A stretch of 64,000 nt of DNA from positions 665,964,484 through 666,028,483 of the forward strand of contig OZ010788.1 in the NCBI GenBank assembly GCA_963932465.1. The letters run 5' to 3'. Shown piece after piece: positions 27,301-42,300 of this stretch (its first letter is position 1; each line of letters begins with the position of its first letter). Both the position numbers and the translations under genes were made by a program. The notes below the pieces were generated by a model, which saw nothing but the letters and a program-made list of their open reading frames with translations, searched no databases and had not been told where the DNA came from. The DNA comes from Maratus speciosus. Lineage: Eukaryota; Arthropoda; Arachnida; Araneae; Salticidae.

Positions 27301-30300
27301 TTTCTCATTTGCTTTTTTTTTTCTTTGGGTGGATGTTTCTTGGGTTTATGTACGACATTGTTTCAGCAAAATGTTTTTGAAATATATTTTATTCGGTGAG
27401 ATATGTTGTACTTGTTAGTATTTATTCTTGTAACAAACCGGTATTGGCAGCATAATAAAATATTGACACAATATTAACTTAACCATTTAGTGCGCAGCTT
27501 TGCGTATATGCAAACAACAGTGTTTTGAATTTAATAGATTTTTTCATTCCTATATACCTAATTTACACCAAAAAATTAAAATAGCAAAATTTGCTTTAAA
27601 TAATAACAGACATTCTGTATTTAAATAGAGCGAAATTAATCATTGAAACTTTCTGGTGTACAGTCAGATTCTCTGAACTGCGTAATTTCTAGAACGTATT
27701 CTATCATGGGAATTAAAGGATTAAAGGTTAAGTTTTATAAAATAAATAATTATATAAAATAAGGTATTTGGCGACATACTTATTAAAATATTTACTAATT
27801 TGTAATATTTTAGCCTAATACAGCCACACTACAGTAGTTTTTACTTGTATTGTAGACGTGCAAAAGAAGAATAATATTAAATGAAAAATGTATCTTTGAT
27901 ATTTTTCATTATTTTTCCTGTATAATAAACCTTTCAGGGAATCATACATAATTTTTTCGAAACAAAATAAAATATCGCGCATTTAACGGTTAAGTATTGC
28001 GCTAATACAAATGTGCTAAGGATTATGGATTTTGAATAACATCATTTCCGAATAGTAATCTTCGCTTTATTTATTCACAGAATTTTGCAAATAAATACGG
28101 CGAATATTAGAAATCGAGGTATATGAGAGAGGTAATTGAGAAACAATATATTTGTAATCTGTAATCATTGGTACTTCCGTGAATAAATTAGTAGTAACAA
28201 ACTGATATATTATAATATTGGCATAATATTAATTTAATTTTGCGTTGATTCAACGGCGCTCAGGGCTATGGATTTTAAATACCATTCTCTCCGAATAGTA
28301 ATATTAGTTAATATGATTAACAATCGAAATATTTCAAATAACAATAGGTTATATTTTGTAGTATGCGTATAATAGTTTTGGAAACCGTGGAATATAAAAA
28401 TGATTATTTTTTCCTCAGGTCGTTTTAAAATTATCTTTTTTATGCATTTTTATTCACACATCTGATACTTATCAGTGTCTTATCTTGGATAAACTTATCA
28501 GAACGATGAGTGATACTTATCAAAAGGATATTTCTTAAATATCCTTCTTATAATTATATTTTACTTGGTATTTTACTGGAATATTAAAAAGGGGAATATT
28601 TAACTGTAATAATTAAACGAGCACAAAATCAAACACGAAAATACAATAACGAAATTCGTCTAAAACCCTACTTAATGGAGATGGAAAACTTTAAAGGCAT
28701 TTCTGCAAATCTTGATTGATAAATTTATTAAAAATTCATGGCACCAGATGCGTGCTTGGTGATTACTTGCATGAGAAATAGTTATGCAAGGTAATCAGTA
28801 TTCATTGTTACTCTGGCAGGTTAAAAATGAATGGTTAGCAGCAGCTTAAACATATAGTATTTTATAAAAGTAACTGTCTCATTTTGAAACGTGATTTATA
28901 TTCGGCGGTTTTATATTCCTTTAAAAGAGCGAAGTCGGTGTGATTGATTACTTGGAATTTTTTAAAAGGAGAGATTTTTTTTTAAGGGTGATTCTACTTC
29001 TTTGGATTAATAAAATGTTCGAATCTGTTAGCTGCGTTCGTAATTATATAAATACGTAGCACCTATAGTCATCGTCCTATCCGTCCGTCTGTCTGTCCGT
29101 CTATCCGTATATAACATGGAAAAACTAACCAGCCGATTGGTTTGAAATTTAATATATAGAACCGCTACAAAATTGTTTCGAATCATTTCAAATTTTATGA
29201 AAATCGAATCAAAACTTAAAAAGATAGCAATAAATGATTTCTTCATTCTATTATATCCTATCGTACGCAGTTAATTCAACGATATCCAAAGATAGATAAT
29301 GATTCTAGGTTGTCATGGTGATGACGTCCTATTTAAAATGGCTATTATTTCCGTATTACTGAATTTAATATAGAACCGCAATAAATTGTATTCATGCATT
29401 TTCGCATAAGAGTGCAACAGCTATTGCATCAAGATGTGAACATTTATAAAACTAGTTATAATACAAACTACATACCATAGCACCTCATTTGCCACGTTTG
29501 ATTTACAATTTACGACTTTTTCCTTTAAAAGAAAGTTAATCATTTTTACTGGAGCTTTTACCGCTGAAAAATATAATTTTTATTGATTAAATATGTTTTA
29601 AGGCTTGCAAAATGTTAAAAAAAGGGCAAAAAAGTGAATTTTTTGTTCAAAAGACCGCTATTTATTCACAAATCAATTTTTTAACCCTTTCAGGGGCAAG
29701 TAATTGAGTTTCTGTAATGTCAAATTCACACCGGAATTTAAAAAACATATATTGCAAAATAAGCAAAAGCAATTTCACGACTTTTTTCCACCAAGAAACG
29801 TAAAATTTAATAAAATTTTTCTGGTGCAAATCTTCATTAATCGTAGGTGGGATATAACCGCCCCTCAAGGGGTTAAATTAAATGTTGGTATAAGCTTCAG
29901 AGAATTTAATGTTCTTTCACAGTATGGTGACTAAAGACGTAATATTCAACGTACATATCAGAGGCGAATGATAAATAATGAATTAAGAAAATTAAGGAAT
30001 TATTAAAAAATTTTTAATTATCGAATATTTAAAGAAATTTAACCAATTGCGATCGAAGTACTGCTTCTAGGCATTGCTTACACGAATTTATTCGGTTGAC
30101 AACACTTTTTTTAAACCGTTCAGGACAAGCATCTTTTACACGAATTTTATTCGTTCGGCAACACTTTTTGTTAATTATTTGACTTAACTTTATAAAACAC
30201 AAAAATGTCGTAACTAAATATAATCAATTCGATTTTACTTTTTTTCTGGTATGAAACTCAAGCGTATAACACGTTCGCTGCCAAAGCTGAGATGGTGCAT

Positions 30301-33300
30301 CTGTTCATACACGCCAAGACCATATCTGCAATTTAGTACTTTTAAATTATTTTCTGTTTTATTATTTAAGTACTATATACGTATATGAGGAATTACTTTT
30401 AGCAACAAACAAATTCACACGAGTATGCTCGTTGTTGGCATATGGCACATGGTATTTTCTACGGCAGTGCTCGCAATCGGTGATTTAGATAAGAAGACCA
30501 ATAACGAGTTATCTCGTAGATGTCAAGGAAACCCAGTTTGCCAACTACGAGTATTCTCGTATAGAATATGAAAATAGAATCATGTATATAAGCTTATTTA
30601 CCGACACTTGTCCGCAAAGGGTTGAATTCATTTTATTACATTTTCTAAAACACTCCTTTCTTTTAGATTTAGACGTCTGACCTGATCAGCACAGAAGGAT
30701 ATTTCTTAAATACTTTACTGAAATATTAAAAATTGATTATTGCAAAAAAAATCAAACATGAAAAATGACGAAGTTCGTCTAAAACTATTTTTAATGAAGA
30801 TAGAAAAATTTAAAGGGATTTCTGCAAATCTTGATTGATAAATTTATGAAAAATTCATGATGAAGGAAACATACGTGAATATGAAATGATTATGCGAGAT
30901 AATCACTATTCATTGTCAATCTGGCAGCTTAAAAAATGAATGGTTAGCGGCAGCTTAAGTGTGTGGCATTTAATAAAAGTGACTGTCGCATTGTGAAATG
31001 TGATTTTTACGATGATTTTATATTCTTTTTAAAGGTACGAAGTTGGTTGTGATAAATTAGTTGGATAAGCAAAAAGTTATATTTAGTTCCATCTGAAATT
31101 TCTTAGCAGAAGGTAGATTTAGTTCAAATTCCGTCTTTTCTTATAATAAGAATAGATATAAACGTTATTTATTAAGTCATTGATTTTATTTTATACTTTT
31201 ACCAGATTCACGTAAAATACACAGTGGTGAGTCGTATTACGATGATGCACTGTCATAAAAGGGGTTTATATTTCTTCCGCTGTTAACTTAAAACATAGTA
31301 TGTTTGTAACTTAAGGGAGCTTCGGAATTCTCCTCCGTAATGTTAAGTCTATGGACTTTTGATGCATTCGTATATTTAAAATATTTTCTCGGGAAATTCA
31401 TATTTTTAACATCTTTTTTCAGTGCACTCTTCTCAAAGGATGTCTCTTCTTTTCTTAGTTTTCAAAATATTTCTAAAATCTATGCTGAATTTAATATTTT
31501 ATGTGTTAAAAGCGGGCGAACTGTGAGTAAGATTTTAACACTTCATATAATATTAAGTCAATACTTTAGAAATATTTTGAGAACTAAGAAAAAAAGAGGC
31601 ATCTTTTAGGAAGTGTACACAAAAAATTGAAGTTAAAAATATTGATTTCCCGAGGACATATTTTAAATAGACGAATGCATCAATTGCCCAGAGACGGTAC
31701 ATTAGTGAGAGGAAATCGGAAGCTAAGTGACCAGCCCCCTTAAGGGGCTCCTTCACTCACGCGGAAACACCCGTTTGCTAATGTTAATCCTATGGGAGAT
31801 ATTCTTAAAGTTAACTCGCTTTCATTTTAGTATTTTTATAGGATTTTTTTTGCATTGAGTAGCTGAGATCGATCTGTACAAAGGCCGTTTTTTTACTTTT
31901 TCGATTTTTTTGCAGGTTTTCTCAATGAGAATACTGACTATGGAAACGCCCATTCGCTAACGTTTAATCCTATGGAAGAAATTTTTAAAGTAACTCGCTT
32001 GCATTTCAATATATTTAAATGGTTTTTTGCTTTGGCTAACTGAAGTCGATCTGTACAAAAGCTGTTTGTTTTACTTTTCCAATTTTCTTTGCAGGTTTCT
32101 TTAATGAGAATACTTTCACTTTCGAAACCGGTTCCAAAAGTAAAAGTATCCTAATAAAAAACAAACAAATCTGTAGACAAAAGTGCTCTGTAGTTCGACG
32201 AATTCTACTTTTTTAACGACGGAAAATTCAATCTTATATATACCAGATGAGCCAATAGTTCGTTAAAACTTTAAAATCTCATAAAAAAGGAAGAAATTAT
32301 TATAAAGGAGCGCGGTTTGCAAGAAAGGGTTCACAAGGTAGTCGGATTTTGTTTTGGGAAAAAAAAAGTAAAAAAATCACATGTAGAGGGCGCTGACGAT
32401 GCGAAACACAGTGAACAGGTACTATGACACAACCAAGCTGTGTCGTAGAATGTTCTGGAGGTCATGCTGAACATTTGTTAGTGGAAGAACAAATGAATGG
32501 AGCGTATTGTTGTCGTTCGTTGTGTTTCGAGTCGTCAGCGCCCTCAACATGTGTTTTTTCAACTAAATTTTTTTGCTTCTAAAAAAATCCGGCTACCTTG
32601 TGAACTTTTATCATAAGTGACTCCTTTATCATAATTTCTTTCTTTTGTTATGGGTTTTTAAAGTTTTAACGAACAAATAAAATCATAAGACGAAACGCAA
32701 TTTTTCACCTTGATTCAACATAAAATATATAATGTCAACATTAAAAAGTCCACAATCTTACTTAAAAGGCGATTGAAGTAATGAAAAAGATGTTACAAGT
32801 TTAAAATATACATTTTATTTAAAACTTCTTAGCCTTTCAAGCCTTCCAAGCTCATCCTCAGAGAATATCTTAATAACTAAATGTTGTTTAGTTATACAAA
32901 TACGTCACTTTATTTTGAAAATTAGAGAGCCAATAATTACTAGAGTTGAAAGTAGAAGTAGCAGTAGTAGATTCTTGGATTGAATTTAATTAGAGAGATT
33001 ATTGAGAAACAGAGCGATGTCATAAAATAAATGGAACGGCAATTAATAATAATATATATTTCCTCTAATTAAATTCAATCCAAGAAACTGCTACTGCTAC
33101 TTCTACTTTCAACTCTAGTAATTACTGGCTCGCTCATTTTCGAAACAAAGTAACCTATTTGTATAAATAAACAACATTTAGTTATTAAGATAGTCTCTGA
33201 TGATGAGCCTGGAAGGCTTGAAAGTACTAAGAAGTTTTAAATAAAATGTATATTTTAAATATTTTAATACATATTTTTCATTACTTTAGTCGCCTTTTAA

Positions 33301-36300
33301 GTAAAATTGTGGACTTTTTAATGTTCACATTATGTATTTTATATTTTGACCCTCTCGCTGCGTGAGTAATTCTTCGCGATGAGCGTCTTTTACAGAATTT
33401 TTAATCTTTTAACACCGGTTCTTTAAAGCAGAAATTTTTTATTATCATAATCGGGGAAAATGTCTTAATTAAGGAGGTCCGGGACACAATTTAAAATAAT
33501 TTTTATTTATTGAGTTAAAATTCTGAATTTTTTTGTGATGATTAACCTTGTCATTTTTAAACAAAATCACATGATAAAACTTCTCATAATTTTTTAAAAA
33601 TTTAATTTAAAATTTATTAAAAAAGTGGGTAATTTAAAATCGTTATAACTCGAAATATTATTTATATAATTTCATTTTTTTTTCATTTAAGTAAACAGAA
33701 ATATATAAGTTTTAATTTTGATTCAGCATTTTAAAGAATATTAATTTATAAAAAAATTAAAAATATTTAACGTAAAAATTAAAAAAAAAAAGTGGTGCGA
33801 CTTTTTTTCAAAAATTCATATTTTCAAAAGTAAATATATTTTTTTTTTCAAATATGCTGTATTGAAATTAAAGTAAAACGACTGAAAAATATATGTTCCA
33901 AGTTTGAAACCTTTATCTTTAACGGTTCTCGAGTTATAAGAATTTAAATACGAGAAATGGTGAAAAAACCTTTAATGAAGAAAAACGCATTTTTAGAAGA
34001 AGTCGTTTCCATGATAGCCATTCCTTTAAAGCTAGATTTTGAAAACAAACCAAAACAGAAAAATTTATATTTTTTTATTTAATTCAGATAGAAACATGAT
34101 TTAAATGTCATTTTAAGCAGAAAAAAACAGAGAAAGTTTTAATGGAATAAAATGTTTTTTGCAAAATTTGAAGATTTTTGTGCCCCGGACCCCCTTAAAA
34201 CAGACAAAGTTTTCGCTAAAAAAACAACTGGTAGGAATAACCGAATAGTATTAATTAGACGGAAAAATGCATGCCCGAGCATATCTCGGGCTGCGCAGCG
34301 AGAGGGTTAAAGAACTTTTGCCTCACCCGGAATATATATATTCTGTGAAAATTCGATATTAACAACCATTCGAGAACAATCTTTTTCCGCCATAAACAAC
34401 CAAAGGCTGTCTGGCTTCACGCCAGTACAAATCGAATGAAAGCTAAACTAACGCCAATACTAATGACCGAACTTTAATTCCTTTACTTAACTATCATGAC
34501 TGAAATTTAATCAGAGCACTTTCTAACTGTGTAACTGAATGTTTTTGAGTTTAATAAATCATTTTTAGATTATTTATGACATTTAAACAATCTGTATCTG
34601 AGTGAAACTGAATATTAATTAACAAAGAAAAGGGTAAAATACACGACAAAAATTTAGGAGCTTTGAAACTAAAGCAATTATTCATACTTGTTAGCTTTTC
34701 CTTTATGCAATTATCCATTTGTACTTTCATATCTTTCTTTTGCTTTATTGTTGTTTGCTTTAAACGTGATAAAGATATAAAAAAGTTCAGTTTTCAGTAT
34801 GTTATGTTTAGAATAGTCACTCATTTATCATATACTTTTTCTCTTATCTTGATGTTTCTGTTTGAATTAATGTAGCTTAAATTATTAAGCACTTTTGAGT
34901 AAACAATAAAAATATTTATTTATTTCGGTTTAGTTTAAACTATGTTAAAGTTAGCATGTTATGTGTTTACCTAGTATCATATTTGCTGCACCTTAATTTT
35001 ATTATAAATGTTTTAATAATAAATGTTAAACATTTAACAGCACTATTATTATAATTTTGTATAATCATCTAAATTTTATATACAATAGTAGACTGTTCGA
35101 TTATACGAGACATTCTTTCTTTATTTTTGTTTAGAGTATTTCATTTAACAGTTATTTATTTCATTTCATGATAGTAACTATGTAGATTGCTCGATTGCAC
35201 GACATATTCTTCTTTTATTTTTATTTAGTATTTCGTTTAGCAGTTATTTATTTCATTTCATGGTAGTAACTGAGTAGATTGCTCGATTATACGACACATT
35301 CTTTCTTTATTTTTATTTATAGTACTTTGTTTAACAGTTATTTATTTTATTTCATGATAGTAACTCTGTAGCTTGCTCGATTACACGGCGCATTCTTTCT
35401 TTCTTTTTATTTTTAGTATTTCGTTGAACAGTTATTTATTTTATTTCATGATATTAACTATGTGCTGCATTACTAGCAATTGCAATCATAATTTAATGTT
35501 TCTACAATTATAAAATGCATCGGATAATGTCTTCCCGATTATCTGACGATTCGGTGTTTTCTGGAGTTTAAAATAAGTCTTTCCATTTTTAGCTCCAGAT
35601 ACATACTTTAAATTCATAAAAATTAAAAGTATTATAACTCGGTAAATGTCAATAGTAGACGAAGAGAATTTTTATTGTTGTCCTTGTCAGAACATGGAGA
35701 ATGTTTTTAAATATAATTCGTAGATCCCAGAGATCGTATAACAATTTAAATTTCGTAATTTTTTTTAAACATAGCTATTATCATGTAAATGATTTTTAAT
35801 ATGATGAAGAACTACATTTAAAACATTTTTACAATTGGATACTAAATCTCTAAAACCGTCGGGTTGATAATTAGATATTGGTTAACGATTTGTAAAGCCG
35901 CAACAAGGGTGGTGTGAGAGTTGCCGCTGTACCAGGCGCCGTCAATTACACTATATGTAATTTCAATTGATTTCTCAAAATCAGTTTCCCCTATCTTAGG
36001 TCAGTAACTATGGTAACACCGCATTCGGCTGAATGACGTCCTACTTTTCCTATGACAATGAAGTGATGAAGTGGAGAGAAGGGATGACCTTGATAAGCCA
36101 AATGAAATTACATAGAGTATAGGGTAGGTTCGGGCAAGCTACATCGGCACCAACAGCCATCATTACTGACACATCGACGATGTGCAACAAAGTTTTTTGC
36201 ACCATGTGCCAAATCCCATTGCGCCGGTACTAACGATTAGAATAGACACCAGAAATGTGGATCATATTGGAAATATGTTGGTATTGAATTAAAAGATTAA

Positions 36301-39300
36301 TATTAATATAATTATTCAAACTGGTAAATAAATCATATGATTTGTAATTGTACAACTGAGTGGAAGTTTTCAGGCCAGGATTCAAACAGGGATCTTTGGC
36401 CAAAATGCTGACAATGCTCTACAAGCTGAGCTATCCTGGACAAACCTGCCATCCACAATTCACTCACACTTTTTCAACCAGTTGCAAAATTACATAGCAT
36501 TTATTTACCAATTAGAATAATTCTGTTACAATTAGAAAAGTATAATTACTTTGCATTTTATGAATTTTGAACTTTATCTTTCACTAAAAACGGTAATACA
36601 CATTTTCAGTGCATGAAGAGCTACAGAATAATGCTACTTACATGTATAACGTAATCCATAGGATTATGTGCATTGGTTCCACAGACGTAGAGGCGATTTC
36701 CATCGCCGATTGGCTGGATAACTCGTATGTGATTCCGACAGTCATAATGCTGCAAAAAAGAAAAACACAAACAATAAATAACAAGAAGGAAAAATCATGC
36801 ATCAAGCAGAGATTATAAAACACTTTCCAACACTAGTAAAATATTGTTAACCTTTTCGAGACGGCATCCCTTACACACCTTTTATTTGGTTCCCACCACT
36901 TTTTTTAAACAGCTCCTTTACTTGTAAACTACCAAATAAAACTCTAATTAAAAAAGACAGATATTGCATTTATTTATTAATGGTGCCAAAAACAAATTCC
37001 ACATGCAACTTTTGACGATGCATAAATGCATCACCCGTCCCGAAAGGGTTAAGAAATTTCATTTTTTCATACAATAAAATCGATCATACATAACTTAATT
37101 CTTAATTTATTTCTTAGACAGAGGTTTCAAAATTTTAATTTTATGGAATTTACTTTAATTTTTATTTATTTATTTGTTAGTTTTTGTTGTTGTTGTTGTT
37201 GTTGTTTTTTGCGATTTCCCTGATAAGAGGTATATAGAGGCTTTTGCATAGTTGCAAACTTTTATGCTTTCTTGTTACCACTAAAATTTAATAAAAGTTT
37301 TTTGTCCTACCTAAAAAATAGATTTTGACGATTAAATAAGACAAAATTTATAAAATAAACTAGTTATGAATGCTAAAATTCATCTTAATAATATAATATA
37401 ATATTAAATAAATGATTCAATACTTAAAAGAAATTAAATTATTAAATGATTAAATTAATATTTTTAACCCTTTCAGGGGCAAGGTACTTGTGTTCGTAAA
37501 ATGTTCAAACAATTGAACGACACCAATATTTACAAGAAAATTTATTTGTAAACAAGTAAAAGTATATTTTCGCATACTTACATAAAGAAAAAATTGTTCT
37601 TTGAAAATTTCCGGTATGAAATCGAAATTTTTTAATAGAAAAACCCGCTCAACTGGCAAATCTCTCAAACACAGGAAAAACATGAAAAGAAATAGAAATT
37701 GGCATTTTATTTTAATTTTTTTAATTTCGATTTCACACCGGAAAATTTCAATAGAGAATTTTTTCTTTCTATAATCATGAAATACCTGCCTTAAAGAAAA
37801 TAATAGTATAGGAATTTTCTGGTATGTATGATAAATTTTGAAATTTAAAAAAAAATGAGCCAGATTGGCCCCCTGGTGTTTGTTCCTCAAAGCGTCACTT
37901 GCACCCATGCATTTCTAGGAACAGATGTTATATATTCCCTCGACCGCCATCTTGGATTTTTTTCTTGGCGTGAAAACCCCTTTTCTACCAAGTAGTAAAT
38001 GTGATGTTCGCCAAGCAGCGATTTACGCGCATTGTAGGCTTAACGGGGTTGCCAGAACATGTCACACGTCGGGGTTGCCTTATATATAAACGCCAACAAG
38101 AAATCCAAGTTTGGCGGCCGCGGGAATATATAGCAAATTAGCGCATTTTTATATAATAAATGATTGTTACAGTATCCTGTACCAAACCTTAAAGATTGTA
38201 CAATGAAGTTAGAATTACCCTATATATCCAAACTTTATATTTGCATGTATCTTCCCATATGTACACAACACATCCATAATAAGATAAATATATTTCAAGT
38301 AATGTTCAAATAATATATATTTAAATAAGAACTTTTAGATTATATCTACAAAGTATAAGATTAAAATACTTTAAGCCCTGCTTTTAGAGTTACACTTCAA
38401 GAAAATATCTTTACAGGTCGGTAGCATTTTCCTTTAATGAATTCCGACTACGTAACAAACTGAAAAGTAAACAACTTCAGACAAACAATGAAACTAACAT
38501 TCTAATATTAAAATTCAACTTATCTAAAAGAATTCACCATTGTTCCCCTATTCTAAGGAGTAAATATTTACGCCTTCCCATTGTAAGCGGATTAAGTAAC
38601 CTCAACAAATGAAACGTTTTAAACATTGTTAGAAAATTAGAGGTTTCACACCAGAAATAGTTTCTTGGTTTTATTTACAAAATATCCGAGACCTTTGAAA
38701 CTATGGCAAACTGAAGTGAAATAATTTTTAATTTCACGCTAGCGCAGACAGAATTTTCTGTTACGCATAATTAAAAGTCAAATTATTAAAGGAATATACA
38801 AAATGAATAAAAGTTCATTTCCAACTTTAGGTGGATTTGAGGGAACGACTAAAAATTCTTCACAACACATCGCTGGGCAATCCTTTAAAGACTTTTAATT
38901 AGAAGTTCGTGTAAGTTATGTTAGCTGAATGTGCAGTAATTGGCAAGAGAAATTTTATGCGTTTTGGTAATTTTCGAAATACTCCAGGATAAAAGTCAGT
39001 AACACGTAGCTCAGAAATTTTTCGTTCGGCTGGATTTTCAAAGGGAAGTGCAACTAATTTCATGCCATGTTAGTGGATATTTACTTCTAAATTTCAGTGT
39101 AGAATTTAAATTATTTTATCAATGCCCTTTTTTTCAAAATTTCTAGCTTTAAACTAGTTAAGATATTAAATTGTTTTATAAGAGCAATGTATACCTTATA
39201 ACTTTTATATCTAAGTTTTACAATGCACTGCTTTTAAAATATTTCAAGTTAGGGTTGCCACAGGCTTCTATTTTCTTACTGTTTTGTCTACCACTATTTC

Positions 39301-42300
39301 TAAACAGTAATTTTCACAAAGAATTGGATCGTTTGGAAAGTCGCCTCTGTTTGGGGAAATCAATCCGTACAGGGAAATTCTATCATTTAATTATTAGACT
39401 TTGATTCCGATATCTAATGTCTAATAATTACCGGACAGAATTTTCCGGTACGAATTGATTTTCCCAAACGGACATGACTTTCCGAACGACCCAATATGTT
39501 TGAAAAGACATGTACGCGAGGGAAAAAAAACAATTACTTGTAGCAGCCCTGTATATGAAAAATTAAAATGTCAGTAGTCAATGAAAAGAATTTAACGAGT
39601 CTTTTTTTTTTTTTTAATCCAAATTCTGCGTAGAACCTAGCTTCTTTTATGAATGTAGTGTATTACTTTAGCTTATATCTTTGAAACACAGTTTACCTTA
39701 TTAGTTAATAAGGCATTGTCCATTAACTACCACAACAATATCCAGCATTGGTCTAAGGCTTCTTTTATAAGTATTTTACAATGAATAATTTCAGTGCCAA
39801 AAAAATAAGAAATTGATTTCAAACTTTATTTTTTACATTGGGGTACAAAAAATGTTTTAATTGATAGTTTCTTTAAAAATGGTTTATTAACTTATTATAA
39901 GGAAGGTATAATTTTATGCATTTTGGTAATTTTCGAAAGCTCCAGGATAAAAGTCGGTGACACGTAGCTCAGAAAATTTTCGTTCGGCTTGATCTTCAAC
40001 AGGAAGTGCAACTATTTTCATGCCATGTTAGTGGATATTTACTTCTAAAATGCAGTGCCGAATTTAAATTATTTTATCAATGCCCTTTTTTCAAAATTTC
40101 TAGCTTTAAACTAGTTAAGATATTTAATTGTTTTATAAGAGCAACGTATACCTTATAGATTTTAGCTTATCTTAGTTAATCTTAAGACTCTTTATATTAA
40201 TAAAAATGAAATCAGTAAAACGGAACCCGTCTATAACGGAATCTCATATCAGACGGAAATATTTTATCACTCCGACGGAAGGTATACCGTACAAATATAT
40301 CTGCTAAGTGGTAATAAGACTGAAATATCTCTTCAACGGAATGTTTTATAGGTGCATAGCAATTGAGGGTTTTACTGTATCTTAATTTAGTTAATTCTAT
40401 GTATTATAATAATAATAATGATAAAACTAATAACAGGGTTCGTGCGCATAAAAGGATACAGGGAATTTTAGGTGTTTTAGTACCAGAAATTTCGTAAAGC
40501 AATGGTCGTTATAATTGAAGATAGAATTCATTTTCTTAAATAAGGCAACTATTACTTTAAAAAAAATTCTGATAAAAGGTCCTTGAATCGTACGAACCCT
40601 GAATAAGTCATAACAATAAATAACAATAAAACTAAAATAATTAAAAAACTAATAAATAATAAATAATAATAAAATTTGTTATAATAAATTAAAAATACAT
40701 AATTATTATTCTCAATAATCAATTAATTAATTAGTTACAAAAAGTCGTCTATGTACTCTTCATTATATATAACTGTTAAATTAAGTACTAAAGAAAATAA
40801 TAAAATGTTTTTATTCAACTAAACATCTTTGAAATAGAAATCACACAAGAAATATAACTTCGCATAGAACAACCAAACACATCAATTATACTGTTTGTAA
40901 TCTTTTGTTCTGTATTTATTTATCACGCTCTAAATATTAATAGAGCTCATACAAGCAGAAAAGAGATTAATACATAAATTAACAATGCATTTGATCAAAA
41001 ACAAAGAGAAAATGGATATTTACCTCTGACTTTCCTTTGGAAACGCAATTAGGTACATTTGAAGGTTCTATTGTTATTGCATCCGCCTGAAAGAACAAGG
41101 CGTATACAGTTATGACAAACGCAAACATTGCATCAAAAATAACATCGTTCGTTTACAAAATAATTCAATAATGTATAAATAGTAAAGTAATTGAATAAAT
41201 ACGACGCAAAAATTCTGAAAGGTATAAGTAACTTTTATAGAATTAGTTTTCTGAAAACTTCTTATTTTTATGATAATAAATATTGTATTAACCCCTTGAG
41301 GGGCAAGCAAAATTGTTTCTTAATATTGCATTCTCACCGGAATAATCGAAGAATTTTATTTTTAAATAAGGAAAAGCAATTTTTGAACGATATTCCACCA
41401 AAGTTAAAAATATAAAATTTAGTTAAAATTTTCTGGTGAGAATCTTGTTTAAATTAGGTGGTATCTATTTTATTCCACCGCTCCTCAAGGGGTTGTTAAC
41501 TCGATATAATAATGTAATTAACAAATATAGGTAGAGAAATTCTAATTTTGTTATAACTAACAACTGACAACAATATTGTTATTGGCAAATCATCTATACA
41601 TATAGTGTAGATTATATAATTATAAAAATACATACATGTATATACATTTAATAGTAAAAAAAATTCGCCATTTTACCTTAGTTAATTTATTCCTTCCTAT
41701 AATATCTACTTTTTACCTGTTTTTTTTTTTTAATAATATCTTAAATATCAATTATATTTTAATCCCATGCCTTTAATTCAGCGCATTCTTTTATTCTAAT
41801 TATAAAAACCTTAATCTGTTAAAAGCAACAATTCGTAAAAACCCCTATCTAGTTATCCCTTGATGTTTTGAGACATTCAATTTTTATTTCTTTCGAATGT
41901 TTATTAATACCATTTTTATCTTTTATTAAAATTATTATTCGAAATCCCATGATTCCTTGCGAATTTGTCGCGTCAAATTCTTTTCCTTTTTTAAAATTTA
42001 CGCTATAAGTAAAAAGTCCTGTCACAACGTCATGAATTCCCTGCCTTATTTCTCGTTTTCATACTATAGCTAGGTGCGCCCCCCCCCCCCTGCCCGAGCC
42101 TCTCCCTATCTTGAATTTTGTTGGAGCTTCGGAAGCAGCATCAAGATATCATTGAGCGAATTGCTAGTATACAAAACGAGTGCACTGGCTTGCAAGAGAA
42201 GATTTGTACGTCTTTAAATTGCTAATAATCACCTCTCAGTTGGCGGAGTTGGTTTTTAAAATCGTGGAGTTCTAATACAATTTAAGGTCTTCGATTTTTG

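Larger units (their letters stand above)
25683..36641 (-). other. Sema2 intron, 11 kb
   Basis: No genes. 26600-27470 is AT-rich and unassigned. 34320-35080 and 35470-36130 show nothing I can name. 36130-36370 is probably the body of the SINE headed at 36370. Other contents are listed separately. Confidence 0.6.
36750..41023 (-). other. Sema2 intron, 4.3 kb
   Basis: Contents listed separately. 38140-38940 and 39540-39900 and 40605-41020 are AT-rich with no feature I can name. A (GTT)n run lies near 37187. Confidence 0.6.

Noticed and set aside
35089..35463. CRISPR-like array
   Set aside because: Units are contiguous tandem repeats without unique spacers, in an intron of an animal gene.
36609..36818. 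Plus-strand 69-codon frame
   Set aside because: It is antisense to the conserved Sema2 DCRNHIRV exon and is a shadow.
37450..37908. 152-codon open frame on the minus strand
   Set aside because: It runs across a truncated TTAA element and inverted AT-rich repeats, and the translation is Phe/Lys-rich without any domain.
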